Made by a program: the position numbers and the translations under genes. Of a DNA stretch of 64,000 bases, positions 24,555-34,894 are shown in pieces. The notes beneath the pieces were generated by a model. That model made no database searches and was not told where the DNA came from. It saw only the letters and a list, made by a program, of their open reading frames with translations. The DNA is taken from contig JAEPQK010000002.1 in NCBI GenBank assembly GCA_017640615.1, positions 744,001 through 808,000 on the forward strand, in the 5' to 3' direction. This DNA is from Rhizobiaceae bacterium. GTDB taxonomy: Bacteria > Pseudomonadota > Alphaproteobacteria > Rhizobiales > Rhizobiaceae. Positions within the stretch are counted from its first letter, which is position 1; each line of letters opens with the position of its first letter.

Positions 24555-25378
24555 TGGTCATGCTCCGGTTCTGCGAGTTCGATTTCGAATATCTGGCCGT
24601 CATAAGCCGGCTCCACATGGTCTGGCGTTTCGCGGCGCACGGTCTCATAGTCGAGCGGTATGTGCATATGGGTCAGCAGCGCCTTTTTGGGCGCCAGCCG
24701 CTCGATCCACTCCAGCGCTTGGCCGAGTGAAAAATGCGACGGGTGCGGACGGTATTGCAGCGCGTCGATCACTAGCAGCTCAAGGCCGTTCAAACGTGCT
24801 GCCGTACTGTCGGGAAAGCCGCTTACGTCGGGGCAATAGGCGATCGGACCCACGCGAAAACCAAGCGAGATGATGTCGCCATGCTGCTGCGGCAGCGGCT
24901 GGAAGGATAGGGGACCGCCCTCTCCCGTTATCGTCACCGGTTCGTCGTGGCTGATGATATACGGCTCCACGATCGGCGGGTATGCCGAGCCTGCCGGCGT
25001 CTCGAAGCAATAGCCGAATGCGTCACGCAGGCGCTGCATCGTAAGTTCGTCGGCATGGATGCCGATGCGCTCGCGCTGGGCAAGAAAATAGCCGCGCAGG
25101 TCGTCAATGCCATGAATGTGGTCGGCATGGGCGTGCGTGTAGATCACACCGTCGAGCCGCGAGACACCGGCTCTGACCATCTGCGTACGGAAATCCGGCC
25201 CGGTGTCGATCGCAACCGTGGTGGTGCCCTTGTCGCTGATCCGCTCGATGATGGCTGCCGCACGCAACCTGCGATTTCGCGGATTTTGCGGGTCGCAGGC
25301 GCCCCAGTCGCCATTGATGCGCGGCACACCGGGCGAAGACCCGCACCCGGTGATCGTCAGCCTCAGACGGTCGGTCAT
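24551..25378 (-). CDS. MBL-fold metallo-hydrolase, PhnP-like
   Basis: This 275-residue metallo-beta-lactamase-fold hydrolase carries the metal motif THAHADHIHGIDDLR (HxHxDH). It also has the PhnP/RNase Z-like start GCGSSPGVPRINGDWGACDP and a distal THMHIPLDYE. PhnP enzymes are cyclic phosphodiesterases. In Rhizobiales this gene regularly follows metG and tatD, as here, outside phosphonate clusters, so a nucleic-acid or cyclic-phosphate substrate is more likely than phosphonate metabolism. Confidence 0.9.
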   Translation of the reverse strand: MTDRLRLTITGCGSSPGVPRINGDWGACDPQNPRNRRLRAAAIIERISDKGTTTVAIDTGPDFRTQMVRAGVSRLDGVIYTHAHADHIHGIDDLRGYFLAQRERIGIHADELTMQRLRDAFGYCFETPAGSAYPPIVEPYIISHDEPVTITGEGGPLSFQPLPQQHGDIISLGFRVGPIAYCPDVSGFPDSTAARLNGLELLVIDALQYRPHPSHFSLGQALEWIERLAPKKALLTHMHIPLDYETVRRETPDHVEPAYDGQIFEIELAEPEHDQ

Positions 25379-25384
25379 TGCGGC

Positions 25385-26182
25385 TCAGGCGCCGTGAAGC
25401 GCGGCGCGCGGAATGCGGGAGAAGATGCGCAGCGCGTTTTCTGTCGTGATTTCAGCGATTTCGTCGCCGCTGACACCGATCGTATCGGCCAGAACCGAAG
25501 CTGTATGCGCGACATAGGCAGGTTCGTTGCGCTTGCCTCGGTGCGGTGTCGGCGCGAGATATGGCGCGTCGGTTTCGACCAAGAGCCTGTCGCGCGGCAG
25601 ATCGCGGGCGATTTCGCGCAGCTCTTCTGATTTCTTGAACGTCAGAATGCCGGAAAACGAGACATAGCCGCCGAGTTCAACGCCGGTTTCGGCCAATGCG
25701 CGGCCCGATGAGAAGCAATGCAAAATGAAAGGAAACGCCCCCTTCCCTGTTTCGTCGCGCAGGATTTCGGCCACGTCGTCATCGGCGTCGCGCGCATGGA
25801 TGACCAGCGGCAGCCCGGTTTCGCGCGCCGCGGCAATGTGGGTGCGGAAGCCCGCGGCCTGCGCATCGCGCGGCGCCTTGTCGTAGAAATAATCGAGGCC
25901 TGCCTCGCCGATGGCGACAACCTTGGGGTGTTCCGCCAGGCTGACGATCTCTGCCGCCGGGATGCCTTCTTCCTCGCCCGCATTGTGCGGGTGCGTACCG
26001 ACCGAGCAGAAGACGTTCGCATAGGTTTCTGCAATCGTACGGACGCGCTCGAACTGGCGTATACGCGTCGAGATCGTCACCATGAGCGCAACGCCGGCGT
26101 CGGCCGCCCGTGCCATCACCTGGTCGCGCTCGGCTTCTAGATCGGGAAAGTCGAGATGGCAGTGGCTGTCGATCAGCTTCAT
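25385..26182 (-). CDS. tatD: TatD-family metal-dependent deoxyribonuclease
   Basis: This TIM-barrel hydrolase of 265 aa starts [14 protein letters not shown] with the HxH metal site. Further signatures are [11 protein letters not shown] (metal Glu), [20 protein letters not shown] and [22 protein letters not shown]. TatD proteins are DNases involved in DNA quality control, unrelated to Tat transport. The ATG at 26182 overlaps the metG stop by four bases. The longer reading frame through metG is a shadow. Confidence 0.95.
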   Translation of the reverse strand: MKLIDSHCHLDFPDLEAERDQVMARAADAGVALMVTISTRIRQFERVRTIAETYANVFCSVGTHPHNAGEEEGIPAAEIVSLAEHPKVVAIGEAGLDYFYDKAPRDAQAAGFRTHIAAARETGLPLVIHARDADDDVAEILRDETGKGAFPFILHCFSSGRALAETGVELGGYVSFSGILTFKKSEELREIARDLPRDRLLVETDAPYLAPTPHRGKRNEPAYVAHTASVLADTIGVSGDEIAEITTENALRIFSRIPRAALHGA

Positions 26183-27726
26183 GTCGCCTGCGCTTCCGGC
26201 TCCACATAGCGCGGGAAGATGCCCTGTGGCTTCGGCAGTTCCGTTCCCGGCACAAGGGCTGCATCCGAAATGCGGAAATGGCGCTTGTCTTCCGGCACCG
26301 CGACAAGATCGAGCAGCTTGGCCGCGCTTTCCGGCATGAAAGGCTGAATTGACACGCCGACCACACGAATGACCTCGGCCGTGACATAAAGCACGGTCGC
26401 CATGCGTTCCGGGTCGGTCTTTTTCAAGGCCCAGGGTTCCTGCGCGGCAAAATAACGGTTGGCGTCGGCCACCACGGTCCAAATCGCGGCCAGTGCCTTG
26501 TGGGTCTGGAAGGCGTTCATCGCCGGCGCGATCTCGTCGTAAATGCCATAGGCGGCTTTCAGGATCGCATTGTCCTCGTCCGACAACGCGCCATATTCGG
26601 GCACCTTGCCGTCGCAATTCTTGGCGATCATCGACAGCGAGCGCTGCGCCAGGTTGCCGAGATCGTTGGCGAGGTCCGCATTGGTGCGGTTGACGATCGC
26701 CTCATGGCTGTAATTGCCATCCTGGCCGAATGGCACTTCACGCAGCAGAAAATAGCGCACCTGGTCGAGCCCGTAATGCTGTGCCAGCGCGAACGGGTCG
26801 ACAACATTGCCGACCGACTTCGACATCTTCTCTCCGCGATTGAACAGGAAGCCGTGCGCGAACACGCTTTTCGGCAGCTCGATGCCTGCGGACATTAGGA
26901 AGGCCGGCCAGTAGACGGTGTGAAAGCGCACAATGTCCTTGCCGATGATGTGGGCATTGGCCGGCCAATAGCCCCAGCGCTCGGCGTTCTCGTCTGGATA
27001 GCCGGCGGCCGTAATGTAGTTGGTCAACGCATCGACCCAGACATACATCACATGCCTTTCGTCGCCAGGCACCGGCACGCCCCAATCGAAGGTGGTGCGC
27101 GAGATCGACAGATCCTTCAGGCCGGACTTTACGAAGCTGATCACCTCGTTGCGGCGCTCCGCGGGGCCGATGTAATCCGGCTGCTCCTCGTAGAGCTTGA
27201 GCAGCTTGTCCTGATAGGCGGACAGCCGGAAGAAATAACTCTCTTCCTCCACCCATTCGACCGGCGTGCCCTGCGGGCCGTAGCGTACGCCGTCGTCGCG
27301 CAATTCGGTCTCGCCTTCGTCGTAATAGGCTTCGTCGCGCACGGAGTACCAGCCGGCATAACCGCCCTTGTAGATGTCGCCGTTCTTCTCCATCGCCCGC
27401 CAGATCGCCTGAGAAGCCGCGTAATGGCGCTCTTCCGTGGTACGCACAAAATCGTCGTTCGAGGCGTTCAGCGCCTCGGCCATGCGAATGAAATCTGCAG
27501 TGTTGCGGTCTGCCAGCTCACGCGGCGAAACGCCTTCCTTGCGCGCCGTCTGCAGCATCTTGATGCCGTGCTCGTCCGTGCCGGTCAGAAAGAACACATC
27601 CTTGCCGTCGAGCCGCTGAAAACGCGCCATGGCATCGGTCGCGATCAGCTCATAGGCATGGCCGATATGCGGCTTGCCGTTCGGATAGGAAATCGCGGTC
27701 GTGATGTAGTATTTTTCGCGGGCCAT
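26179..27726 (-). CDS. metG: methionine--tRNA ligase
   Basis: This class I aminoacyl-tRNA synthetase has the HIGH-type motif [13 protein letters not shown] near residue 20 and KMSKSVGN near residue 300. The length of 515 aa matches the short MetG form without a C-terminal dimerisation domain. Between them lies the connective-peptide domain with FLTGTDEHG. tatD follows with a four-base overlap and the MBL hydrolase next, a conserved run. It is a housekeeping gene. Confidence 0.97.
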   Translation of the reverse strand: MAREKYYITTAISYPNGKPHIGHAYELIATDAMARFQRLDGKDVFFLTGTDEHGIKMLQTARKEGVSPRELADRNTADFIRMAEALNASNDDFVRTTEERHYAASQAIWRAMEKNGDIYKGGYAGWYSVRDEAYYDEGETELRDDGVRYGPQGTPVEWVEEESYFFRLSAYQDKLLKLYEEQPDYIGPAERRNEVISFVKSGLKDLSISRTTFDWGVPVPGDERHVMYVWVDALTNYITAAGYPDENAERWGYWPANAHIIGKDIVRFHTVYWPAFLMSAGIELPKSVFAHGFLFNRGEKMSKSVGNVVDPFALAQHYGLDQVRYFLLREVPFGQDGNYSHEAIVNRTNADLANDLGNLAQRSLSMIAKNCDGKVPEYGALSDEDNAILKAAYGIYDEIAPAMNAFQTHKALAAIWTVVADANRYFAAQEPWALKKTDPERMATVLYVTAEVIRVVGVSIQPFMPESAAKLLDLVAVPEDKRHFRISDAALVPGTELPKPQGIFPRYVEPEAQAT

Positions 27727-27838
27727 GGCGGCGTGGATGCTCTCGGAATTCTGATGGTCGGGAAGCGGTCAGATAGCGCATCGGGGCGGTGAAGACCATC
27801 CCGCGATGCAGCGATCCGACGCCCGACGCACTCAAAGC

Positions 27839-28279
27839 CTAGTGCATGCCGCCCGCTATCGTTTCGGTCATATAAGCATCGGGGTTTTCGAGCCCCGACA
27901 TCATATGCCGGACCCATGCGTCGCGCTCGTGGTGAACGGCGATTTCCTCCCACACGCATTCAACCAGCGGCTCGGTCACGTCCACATATGCACCATCGAC
28001 GATGCGGCCGAGCAGGCCCGAAACAATGTCGCCATTCAGCCAAACGCGCGTGAGCAGCCAGTTGGCGTGTTCGCCGGCGTGGTAGATAACGTAGCCGAGG
28101 CCTCGATGGTCCAGCGCTGGAACGCCGGAGGCATCTATTGCCTTTTTGACGGCTTCAACAATCGGGCGGGTTGCTATGTCTTCACGCCCGGCAGCTGCGA
28201 TCGTGCAGAATTTGAAGCGTATGCCTGAATGGCCGAACGCCTCGTGCGGTTCGAAAAGTCGTGGCGCGTATTTTCCCAT
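27839..28279 (-). CDS. conserved protein of unknown function
   Basis: The protein has 146 residues, starting MGKYAPRLFEPHEA with GAGGGAA seven bases upstream. It is soluble, has no signal peptide, and has a Trp/His-rich middle (YVIYHAGEHANWLLTRVW). I do not recognise a family with confidence. It lies 10 bases after a SnoaL-like gene and 113 bases before metG. The pair interrupts the usual holB-metG spacing, suggesting an accessory insertion. Confidence 0.7.
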   Translation of the reverse strand: MGKYAPRLFEPHEAFGHSGIRFKFCTIAAAGREDIATRPIVEAVKKAIDASGVPALDHRGLGYVIYHAGEHANWLLTRVWLNGDIVSGLLGRIVDGAYVDVTEPLVECVWEEIAVHHERDAWVRHMMSGLENPDAYMTETIAGGMH

Positions 28280-28289
28280 CTTCGTTCCC

Positions 28290-28646
28290 TCAGCCGGCCC
28301 GAACCTTGCGGTAGGCGTCTTTCAGCGTGATCTTGCCATCGGCGACACGCAGAAGATCGCAACCGAGCTCGATCGAGCCGTCAGGCAGTGTGTAGCGCCA
28401 GCTCCAGAACGCACCGCCATCGAAGACGATCGGCTCGGAGGTTTCTGAAGTCGCGCCCTGATCCACGGCGAACATCGTTTCGATCAGATCGCGTATCTCG
28501 GCTTTGCCTGTTGCCTTGCGGCCGGGTTCGGGACCCACCGAGGCGAAATAGACGGCATCATCCGCGAACATCTCAACGACCGCGCCGACGTCACGGCGCC
28601 CCCATGCATCGGCAAAATCGCCAAGCAGTTTCTCGATGTCGTTCAA
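28290..28646 (-). CDS. SnoaL/NTF2-like fold protein
   Basis: This 118-residue protein has the alpha+beta cone fold signature of SnoaL/NTF2-like proteins: an N-terminal helix LLGDFADAWGRRDVGAVVEMFADDAVYF and alternating strands ending LKDAYRKVRAG. Start is a TTG at 28646. Such proteins can be steroid isomerase-like enzymes, polyketide cyclases or binding subunits, so no reaction is assigned. It is co-directional with the unknown gene at 27839. Confidence 0.8.
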   Translation of the reverse strand: MNDIEKLLGDFADAWGRRDVGAVVEMFADDAVYFASVGPEPGRKATGKAEIRDLIETMFAVDQGATSETSEPIVFDGGAFWSWRYTLPDGSIELGCDLLRVADGKITLKDAYRKVRAG

Positions 28647-28748
28647 CGCGCCAGTCCCCCCATGTGATTTCGGGGCGCATCACTATGGGGCGCGAGTGCC
28701 GGGGCGTAGCGCCAGTTGCCGGGTGTCCATTGTCCGTTGGTGGGAAAC

Positions 28749-29801
28749 CTATTGGTGCAGGCAGTCGTAGGATTTGCGCAGCGAGGTCATCACATGGTGT
28801 CGCTTGTCGAGATTGTAGGTCTCGGTCGCCGCGATATCGTCGCGCAGCTGGCTCCAGGTGCCGGCCTGTTCCGCTGCAGCGCCAGTTGCGTCGCTTTGGG
28901 CGGCATTTGCGGCAGCGGCAGAAAGCGCACCGAGCAGGTGCTCGTTGAACATGTCGAACTGAATGGTCGCGTCGCGCGCCGTCACGGCGTCCGCGAGGCG
29001 CGAAGCAAGCGCCAGATCGAACGCCTTGCCCTGGAGAATCGTGTCGATCGTATTCGCGATTTCAAGCCCGCCATATTCGGTCAGAAGGATTGCGTTGCGC
29101 ACGCTCCCGCCAGCGCGTTGAAGCAGCGCTTTGCGGTCCTGCGGGTCAGCTGGCAGCGCCAGACCGAGCCCGGTCATCGCCTCGGTCACCTCCGCGTCAG
29201 CCAAAGGACCGAGCCGAATGAGCTGGCAGCGCGAGCGGATTGTCGGCATCAACCGGCCCGGCACATGCGTTATCAGCAGGAAAAGTGTGCGCGCTGGCGG
29301 TTCTTCCAGGTTTTTCAGCAGCGCATTGGCCGCGCTGGCATTGAGGTCGTCGGCCGGGTCGACAATGACCACACGGTAACCGCCATCGTGGGCCGAGAGC
29401 GACAGCAGTTTGCCGACGCGCCTGATTTCGTCGACCGTGACGACGGTCTTAAAACCCTTGGTGCGTTCGTTTGCCGGGCGCGTGAGGTGCAGCACCGCAG
29501 CGTGCGAACCCTGCGCGACGGTCCTGAACAGCTGCGCGCTTTCCTCAACCAGGAGCAGATCGTCGGCGGGCGCGGTGCCCGGACCGGCCAGCACATGACG
29601 CGCCAGATGAAACGCCAGCGTTGCCTTGCCGATACCGGACGGTCCGGCCAGCAGCAGCGCGTGGTGCAGGCGCCCTTCGCTAAAGGCCTTTGCAAGATTC
29701 TGCCGCGCGTTGTGATGCCCAACGAGCAGCGGGTTTTCGGCGGGTTCGCGCACGCCATCAATGGAATCGTGCCGGCGCGGTGCAAGTTCGGGCGCACTCA
29801 T
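28749..29801 (-). CDS. holB: DNA polymerase III subunit delta'
   Basis: This clamp-loader subunit of 350 aa has an AAA+ domain with Walker A-like [16 protein letters not shown] near residue 50 and the sensor/Arg region [25 protein letters not shown] followed by [19 protein letters not shown]. These are typical of alphaproteobacterial delta'. It overlaps tmk by four bases (29798-29801), the conserved tmk-holB pair. Confidence 0.93.
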   Translation of the reverse strand: MSAPELAPRRHDSIDGVREPAENPLLVGHHNARQNLAKAFSEGRLHHALLLAGPSGIGKATLAFHLARHVLAGPGTAPADDLLLVEESAQLFRTVAQGSHAAVLHLTRPANERTKGFKTVVTVDEIRRVGKLLSLSAHDGGYRVVIVDPADDLNASAANALLKNLEEPPARTLFLLITHVPGRLMPTIRSRCQLIRLGPLADAEVTEAMTGLGLALPADPQDRKALLQRAGGSVRNAILLTEYGGLEIANTIDTILQGKAFDLALASRLADAVTARDATIQFDMFNEHLLGALSAAAANAAQSDATGAAAEQAGTWSQLRDDIAATETYNLDKRHHVMTSLRKSYDCLHQ

Positions 29802-30472
29802 TTGGCGCGGCTCTTTTTGGGCGTGTCTTCAGCCGCAACCGACAGCGCCTCGGACACGCATTTGCGGATGTCGTTGGCAATCTTGTCGGCATCGGCGGAA
29901 GCGTCGATCACGATGCAGCGCTCGGGTTCATTGTCCGCGATTTCGAGAAAGGCCTGGCGTCGCCGCTGGTGGATTTCTACCTGTTCCTTCTCGAAACGGT
30001 CGGCGGCTTCGCCTTCCGAACGCCGCGACGCTGCGCGTTTCAGGCCTTCTTCGGGTTCGATGTCGAGAATGAAGGTGAGGTCGGGCACCATGCCGTTCAC
30101 GGCCACGCGCTCAAGCGCGTCCATGAAGTCTTCCGAGAGGCCTCCGGTCACCCCTTGATATACGCGCGAAGAGTCCATGAAGCGGTCTGTCAGTACGATT
30201 TTGCCGGCCTCTACCGCCGGCCTGATAACCGTTTCCACGTGGTCTGAGCGCGCGGCGGCGAACAGGATCGCCTCGAGCTTGGCGCCCAGCGCCTCCGCGG
30301 CGCCCGACAGCAATACGTGGCGCACCGCCTCCGCTCCGGGCGACCCGCCGGGCTCGCGCGTCTCGATGACCTCATGGCCAGCTTCGCGCAGATATTCGGC
30401 AAGGCGCTTGATCTGGGTCGTCTTGCCGACCCCTTCCCCGCCTTCAAAGCTGATGAAAAATCCGCGCGCCAA
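29798..30472 (-). CDS. tmk: thymidylate kinase
   Basis: Tmk phosphorylates dTMP to dTDP. The P-loop [20 protein letters not shown] follows the start, and the DR(Y/F) region appears as [14 protein letters not shown]. The lid contains Arg/Lys-rich segments ([17 protein letters not shown]). The length of 224 aa is normal. The stop overlaps the holB start. It follows the D-Ala-D-Ala carboxypeptidase gene by 117 bases. Confidence 0.96.
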   Translation of the reverse strand: MARGFFISFEGGEGVGKTTQIKRLAEYLREAGHEVIETREPGGSPGAEAVRHVLLSGAAEALGAKLEAILFAAARSDHVETVIRPAVEAGKIVLTDRFMDSSRVYQGVTGGLSEDFMDALERVAVNGMVPDLTFILDIEPEEGLKRAASRRSEGEAADRFEKEQVEIHQRRRQAFLEIADNEPERCIVIDASADADKIANDIRKCVSEALSVAAEDTPKKSRAK

Positions 30473-30588
30473 ATCGAGTGTCCCTGCCGGCGGAGCTGTC
30501 GTTATCGGATTCGTCCGGCAAACTGTTCCGGTTCTGAATGGGTCGCCACGGCTTCAAATGCAAGCCCGCGGCCCAGATGCGTACAATG

Positions 30589-31755
30589 CTAACGCATCCA
30601 GCCGATGGCGAGTTCCTCGATTGCGTCGAGTGCGCGCGAGTAGAGGCTGCCTGGGCCAACACTCTCGGCCGCGTAGAGCGGTGTTTCCTGGCTCAGCGTA
30701 TCGCCGATCCAGACCCTGAGCACACCGAGTTCGGTGCCTTCTTCCACCGGCGCCAGAACCGGACCGTTATAGACAATGCGCGCGATCAGGCGGTCGCGAT
30801 TGGTGATCGGGACGAAGATTGAGAGTGGCCCGTTTGCGCGCAGGCCGACATAGGATTTTTCAGCGCCATAGGTCTTTGCGTCGCCGACGATTTCGTCCGC
30901 GGCAAAAAGCTCTGTCTTTTCGAAGGCGCGAATGCCCCAGTCGAGCATGCGGCGGCTTTCCTCCGCCCGCTGATTTTCGCTCGCCATGTCGCTCATGCCA
31001 ACGAACAGGCGGCGCCCATCGCGCATCACAGAGCCGATGATGGCGTAGCCGGAGGCCTCGGTGTAGCCGGTCTTCAGGCCATCGGCGCCGATATCCATCC
31101 TGAGCAGCGGGTTGCGGTTGAACTGGCGGATGCCGTTCCAGGTAAACTCGCGCTGACCGTAGAATTTGTAGAATTCGGGGTATTCCTGCCAGATGTGGCG
31201 GGCGAGCTTCACCAGTTCGCGCACGGTCACCACCTGACCTTCCGCAGGCAGGCCGGTGGAGTTCTTGAACACCGATTGCGGCAAGCCGATCTCGCGTGCG
31301 CGTTGCGTCATCTGTTCCGCGAAACGTTCTTCCGAACCCGCCATGCCCTCCGCGATGATGATGCAGCCGTCATTGGCCGATTGCACGATCACGCCCTGGA
31401 TCAGATCCTGAAGTGAGATCGACGAGCCAAGTTCGGCGAACATAGTGGAGCCGCCCGAGGAAGCGCCGCCCGTGCGCCAGGCATTTTCGCTGACCAGAAA
31501 CGTATCCTGCATCGTCAGCCGGCCGGATTTGATGGCATGGAAGACCACCTCCATCGTCATCAGCTTGGCGAGCGACGCGGGCGGAATGAGCACGTCCGGG
31601 TTCTTTTCGTAGAGGATCGTGCCGGTGTCGGCATCGACCATGAATGCCTGACCTGCCCGGGTGTCAAAGAGTTGCGCCACCGCCGGCGCAGGCGCCAGGG
31701 CGACAAGCGCGCCAAGAACAAAAAGCGCTATCGATTTCAGGATGTTACGACACAT
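30589..31755 (-). CDS. D-alanyl-D-alanine carboxypeptidase (PBP5/6-like)
   Basis: This serine peptidase trims peptidoglycan stem peptides. It has the active-site triad of low-molecular-weight penicillin-binding proteins: SxxK (PPASLAKLM), SxN (QSANDG) and KTG (LKTGYTEASGY). A signal peptide ends in APAVAQ, and a C-terminal beta domain precedes a likely membrane-binding tail. The ATG at 31755 (MCRNILKS) gives a normal signal peptide. An ATG nine codons upstream is possible. Length is 388 aa. Confidence 0.93.
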   Translation of the reverse strand: MCRNILKSIALFVLGALVALAPAPAVAQLFDTRAGQAFMVDADTGTILYEKNPDVLIPPASLAKLMTMEVVFHAIKSGRLTMQDTFLVSENAWRTGGASSGGSTMFAELGSSISLQDLIQGVIVQSANDGCIIIAEGMAGSEERFAEQMTQRAREIGLPQSVFKNSTGLPAEGQVVTVRELVKLARHIWQEYPEFYKFYGQREFTWNGIRQFNRNPLLRMDIGADGLKTGYTEASGYAIIGSVMRDGRRLFVGMSDMASENQRAEESRRMLDWGIRAFEKTELFAADEIVGDAKTYGAEKSYVGLRANGPLSIFVPITNRDRLIARIVYNGPVLAPVEEGTELGVLRVWIGDTLSQETPLYAAESVGPGSLYSRALDAIEELAIGWMR

Positions 31756-31836
31756 GCGGGAACACTTACCGGAAAGGAACATTCCGTAAGGGTAGAGCCC
31801 GGCAGGACCGAAATCAACGCTATGTCAGCTGTTTGG

Positions 31837-33186
31837 TTATTCGCCGCGCACGATGAAAGCGTCGCCCGCGCCGGCGTCCCATGCCAGTTGCGCGAGCCTG
31901 TCGAGTGCGGTGTTTTTCGCGGTGATCACAACCGTGAACGTATCGCCGTCGCGCAGGATTTCGGGCGTGCCCAAACCAGCGAGCATTTCTGCCCTGTCGC
32001 GTGCTGAGCGTATTGAGCCGAAAGAGCCCGCCATCAGGTAGGAACCGTTTGGCCCGCTGCTTTGCGCGATGGCGCGGTCGCCCGCGCGCTTCCACGAAGC
32101 GACGATTTCGTCGGCGCTCATATTTGCAGGGGCCACGCTGTCGAAAGGTGAAGCAGCCTCTTTCACTCGGCGATCGGCATAAGAGAGCAGTGGCAGTGCC
32201 AGCCGTTCGGCGTCGGATGCGACTGTGCCAGTCGGCCGTTCGGGGATGCGAGGACCTATGTCCGGCAGGAGCGGATCATCCGGCAGGACTACGCTTTCCA
32301 ACCGCGAGGAGCGCGGCTGCGGCGCCGACGCGACCTCGACCGGCTGCGGCGCACGCTGCACAACCCTGCGCTGCGGTGCCTTACGCCCGCCGGGCAGCGC
32401 GTCAAAGAGACTGCGCCGGCGAAGGCTCATACCCGAACTTGGCGTGTTGCCGGCCATCGCGACCATGACGCCGGATGCCATGCCGTCATTGATACCGGGC
32501 AGTTCTTCGCGGCCACGTGGCGAGTGACCCGCACCCGGCCGGTAGGAAGCCAGCAGATATTGGTCGTCGCGACCATGCAGAGGTGCGCGGCCCAGATACT
32601 CCACCTTCACCTTTGCAACGCCGGCATGTTTGTAGTCGAGCATCTCCGCGGCGCGCTTCGAAAGATCGATGACGCGCCCTTTGGCGAAGGGGCCGCGATC
32701 ATTGACCCGCACCACGATAGAGGTGCCGTTTTTCTGGTTCGTCACACGCGCATAGCTCGGCAGCGGCATCGTGGGATGCGCGGCCGTCAGATGCGTCATG
32801 TCGTAAACTTCGCCATTGGCCGTCAGTCGGCCATGAAATGCATCGCCATACCAGGATGCGCCGCCGACCTTCACATAGTTCGGCTCTTCCTTCGGCTTGT
32901 ACCATTTGCCCTTGATCTTATAGGGCTTGCCGATCATGTCGCGGCCACCGCCGCGCTTGAGATTGCTCGCCGCCATGGTAACGCGCGGGCTTGCCTTCAC
33001 GCCATATTCGGATTCGGCAAAATATTCCTTGGATTTGGGATCGCGGACGAGCTTCTTGACGGAGGGCGTGCCTGTACAGCCGGCGAGCATTGCTGCCGCC
33101 GTCACCAAGATCGCCATCGTGGAACTTCTGGACTGACCCCGGCGCTTGCGCGCCCCCTCGGTCGTCCGGTCCCCTATTCCCCTCAT
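31837..33186 (-). CDS. rlpA: RlpA-family lipoprotein with SPOR domain
   Basis: RlpA proteins are septal-ring lytic transglycosylases that cut peptidoglycan lacking stem peptides. The lipobox LAGC lies about residue 35. A double-psi beta-barrel domain follows (GGASWYGDAFHGRLTANGEVYDM region, with catalytic-type Asp/His and VRVNDRGPF). A long variable linker leads to a C-terminal SPOR domain (about residues 380-449) that binds denuded glycan. I chose the ATG at 33186 (MRGIGD). An ATG 11 codons upstream also exists. Length is 449 aa. Confidence 0.92.
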   Translation of the reverse strand: MRGIGDRTTEGARKRRGQSRSSTMAILVTAAAMLAGCTGTPSVKKLVRDPKSKEYFAESEYGVKASPRVTMAASNLKRGGGRDMIGKPYKIKGKWYKPKEEPNYVKVGGASWYGDAFHGRLTANGEVYDMTHLTAAHPTMPLPSYARVTNQKNGTSIVVRVNDRGPFAKGRVIDLSKRAAEMLDYKHAGVAKVKVEYLGRAPLHGRDDQYLLASYRPGAGHSPRGREELPGINDGMASGVMVAMAGNTPSSGMSLRRRSLFDALPGGRKAPQRRVVQRAPQPVEVASAPQPRSSRLESVVLPDDPLLPDIGPRIPERPTGTVASDAERLALPLLSYADRRVKEAASPFDSVAPANMSADEIVASWKRAGDRAIAQSSGPNGSYLMAGSFGSIRSARDRAEMLAGLGTPEILRDGDTFTVVITAKNTALDRLAQLAWDAGAGDAFIVRGE

Positions 33187-33380
33187 GCGTCCACCGCTAC
33201 AAACAACCAGATGCGGCACAAACCTTCACCTCTCGCGGCTGAAGGCGGAACGTCCTCAGACCTTCCTGGCCGATTCTATTCGCATCAATATCTTATCACC
33301 GTGTTAAGCGATTGAGGCGCGAAACAGGCAGGAATGTGGCGCGCCGGCCGTTTTCTCAGGTGCGCAGGGCGTCAAACGGC

Positions 33381-34526
33381 TCACTTGTCGGCCAGTTTGA
33401 TGCCGAATTCGTCAAGGATTGCACTGGTATGTTCGCCAAGCGCGGGCACGGGATCGAGCCGTGCATCCCATGATGCGCCGGTGATGGGCCGCAGCCCCGG
33501 CAGCTTGCCTTCGGGCGTCCCAAACTCGGCCCACCGCCCCCGTGCCGCGAGCTGAGGATGGTTCCAAAGCTCCGCCATGTCGTTGACGCGCGCTGTGCCG
33601 ATGCCTGCCTTGTCGAGCAGAGCCAGCGCGTCTTCAGTGGTGAGTGCCGCCAGTGCGCTTTCGATTTTTGGCTCCAGTTCGGTGCGGTTGGCCGAACGCC
33701 GTTCGTTGCTGCTGAAGCGTGGGTCTTCGGCAAGGCCCGCGTCGCCAAGCACATTGGCGGCCAGCAAGCGCCATTCCCGCTCGTTCTGAATGGCCAGAAA
33801 GATCATGCCGTCCGCGGTGCGGAATGGTCCGTAGGGGCATATTGTTGCGTGGCTTGCGCCACTGCGCTGCGGTGGCGTCTGTCCGTCGATCGCATAATAG
33901 AGCGGGAAACCCATCCACTCCGCCATCGCTTCGAGCATCGAAACTTCGATGTCGTCGCCCTTGCCGGTTTTGTGGCGCATCAGAAGCGCGTTGAGGATTG
34001 CCTGATAGGCGCTGACACCGGCAGCGATGTCGACGACCGAGATGCCCGATTTGGCCATCTCGTCGGCAGTGCCCGTGACCGACAGCAGCCCCGCCTCGGC
34101 CTGAACGAGCAGATCATAGGCCTTGCGCGTCTCGTCCGGGCCGCCTGCTCCATAACCGGAGATCGAGCAGGTGATGAGCTTCGGGTTGGCTGCCCGCAGC
34201 TCTTCGCTGCCAAGCCCGAGCCGCCGTGCCGCACCCGGAGCCAGATTCTGCACGAACACATCCGCCGATTTCAGGATTGTGCGCAGTGCTGCGAGATCGG
34301 TGCCGTCTTTCAGGTCGAGCGTCAGGCTTTCCTTCGACCGGTTAGTCCACACGAAATGGCTGGAGAGCCCCCTCGCCCGTGTATCGTAGCCGCGCGCAAA
34401 ATCACCGTCGTCGGGGCGCTCGACCTTGATCACCCGCGCGCCCTGATCGGCCATCAGCCGGGTGCAATAGGGCGCGGCGATGGCCTGTTCCAGCGAAACG
34501 ACCAGAATTTCGTCGAGCGGCCGCAT
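33381..34526 (-). CDS. class III (CaiB/BaiF) CoA-transferase
   Basis: This 381-residue family III CoA-transferase moves CoA between carboxylic acids. The N-terminal RPLDEILVVSLEQAIAAPYCTRLMADQGARV, the middle VVDIAAGVSAYQAIL with the likely catalytic Asp, and the motif AMAEWMGFPLYYA are typical. Substrate cannot be inferred from sequence. It lies upstream of tRNA-Ser and transcribes away from it. It is not obviously tied to the sulfatase cluster. Confidence 0.9.
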   Translation of the reverse strand: MRPLDEILVVSLEQAIAAPYCTRLMADQGARVIKVERPDDGDFARGYDTRARGLSSHFVWTNRSKESLTLDLKDGTDLAALRTILKSADVFVQNLAPGAARRLGLGSEELRAANPKLITCSISGYGAGGPDETRKAYDLLVQAEAGLLSVTGTADEMAKSGISVVDIAAGVSAYQAILNALLMRHKTGKGDDIEVSMLEAMAEWMGFPLYYAIDGQTPPQRSGASHATICPYGPFRTADGMIFLAIQNEREWRLLAANVLGDAGLAEDPRFSSNERRSANRTELEPKIESALAALTTEDALALLDKAGIGTARVNDMAELWNHPQLAARGRWAEFGTPEGKLPGLRPITGASWDARLDPVPALGEHTSAILDEFGIKLADK

Positions 34527-34591
34527 GCATTCTCCTCCCCGGCTGGCGGCATAGGGGCACAGGCTTCACGTGTTCGGCAAGCGTTCGTTTG

Positions 34592-34620
34592 TTGACACGG
34601 CTTTGCGCCGCGCACTAGAG
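34592..34620 (+). promoter_or_regulatory. sigma-70-type promoter of tRNA-Ser
   Basis: TTGACA at 34592-34597, a 17-base spacer, and CTAGAG at 34615-34620 lie about 35 bases before the mature tRNA. The -35 is perfect and the -10 matches the weak form often seen for rhizobial stable-RNA genes. Confidence 0.55.
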
Positions 34621-34654
34621 GAGTTGCGCCGGTCGCACCATATGATGCCTCGAC

Positions 34655-34744
<90 letters not shown>

Positions 34745-34894
34745 TTTCTCATATCTCACGCCAGTTCGCTGCGCTCACGGCTCCGATGGGGCGGGCGAAA
34801 GCCCGGACCGCGGTCGCGGCCTGTGACGCCGAGTTTGAAATGTCTCTCCACCCTCCGCCATCAGATGCCCGGCCGGGCGAACCCGGCAACTGCC

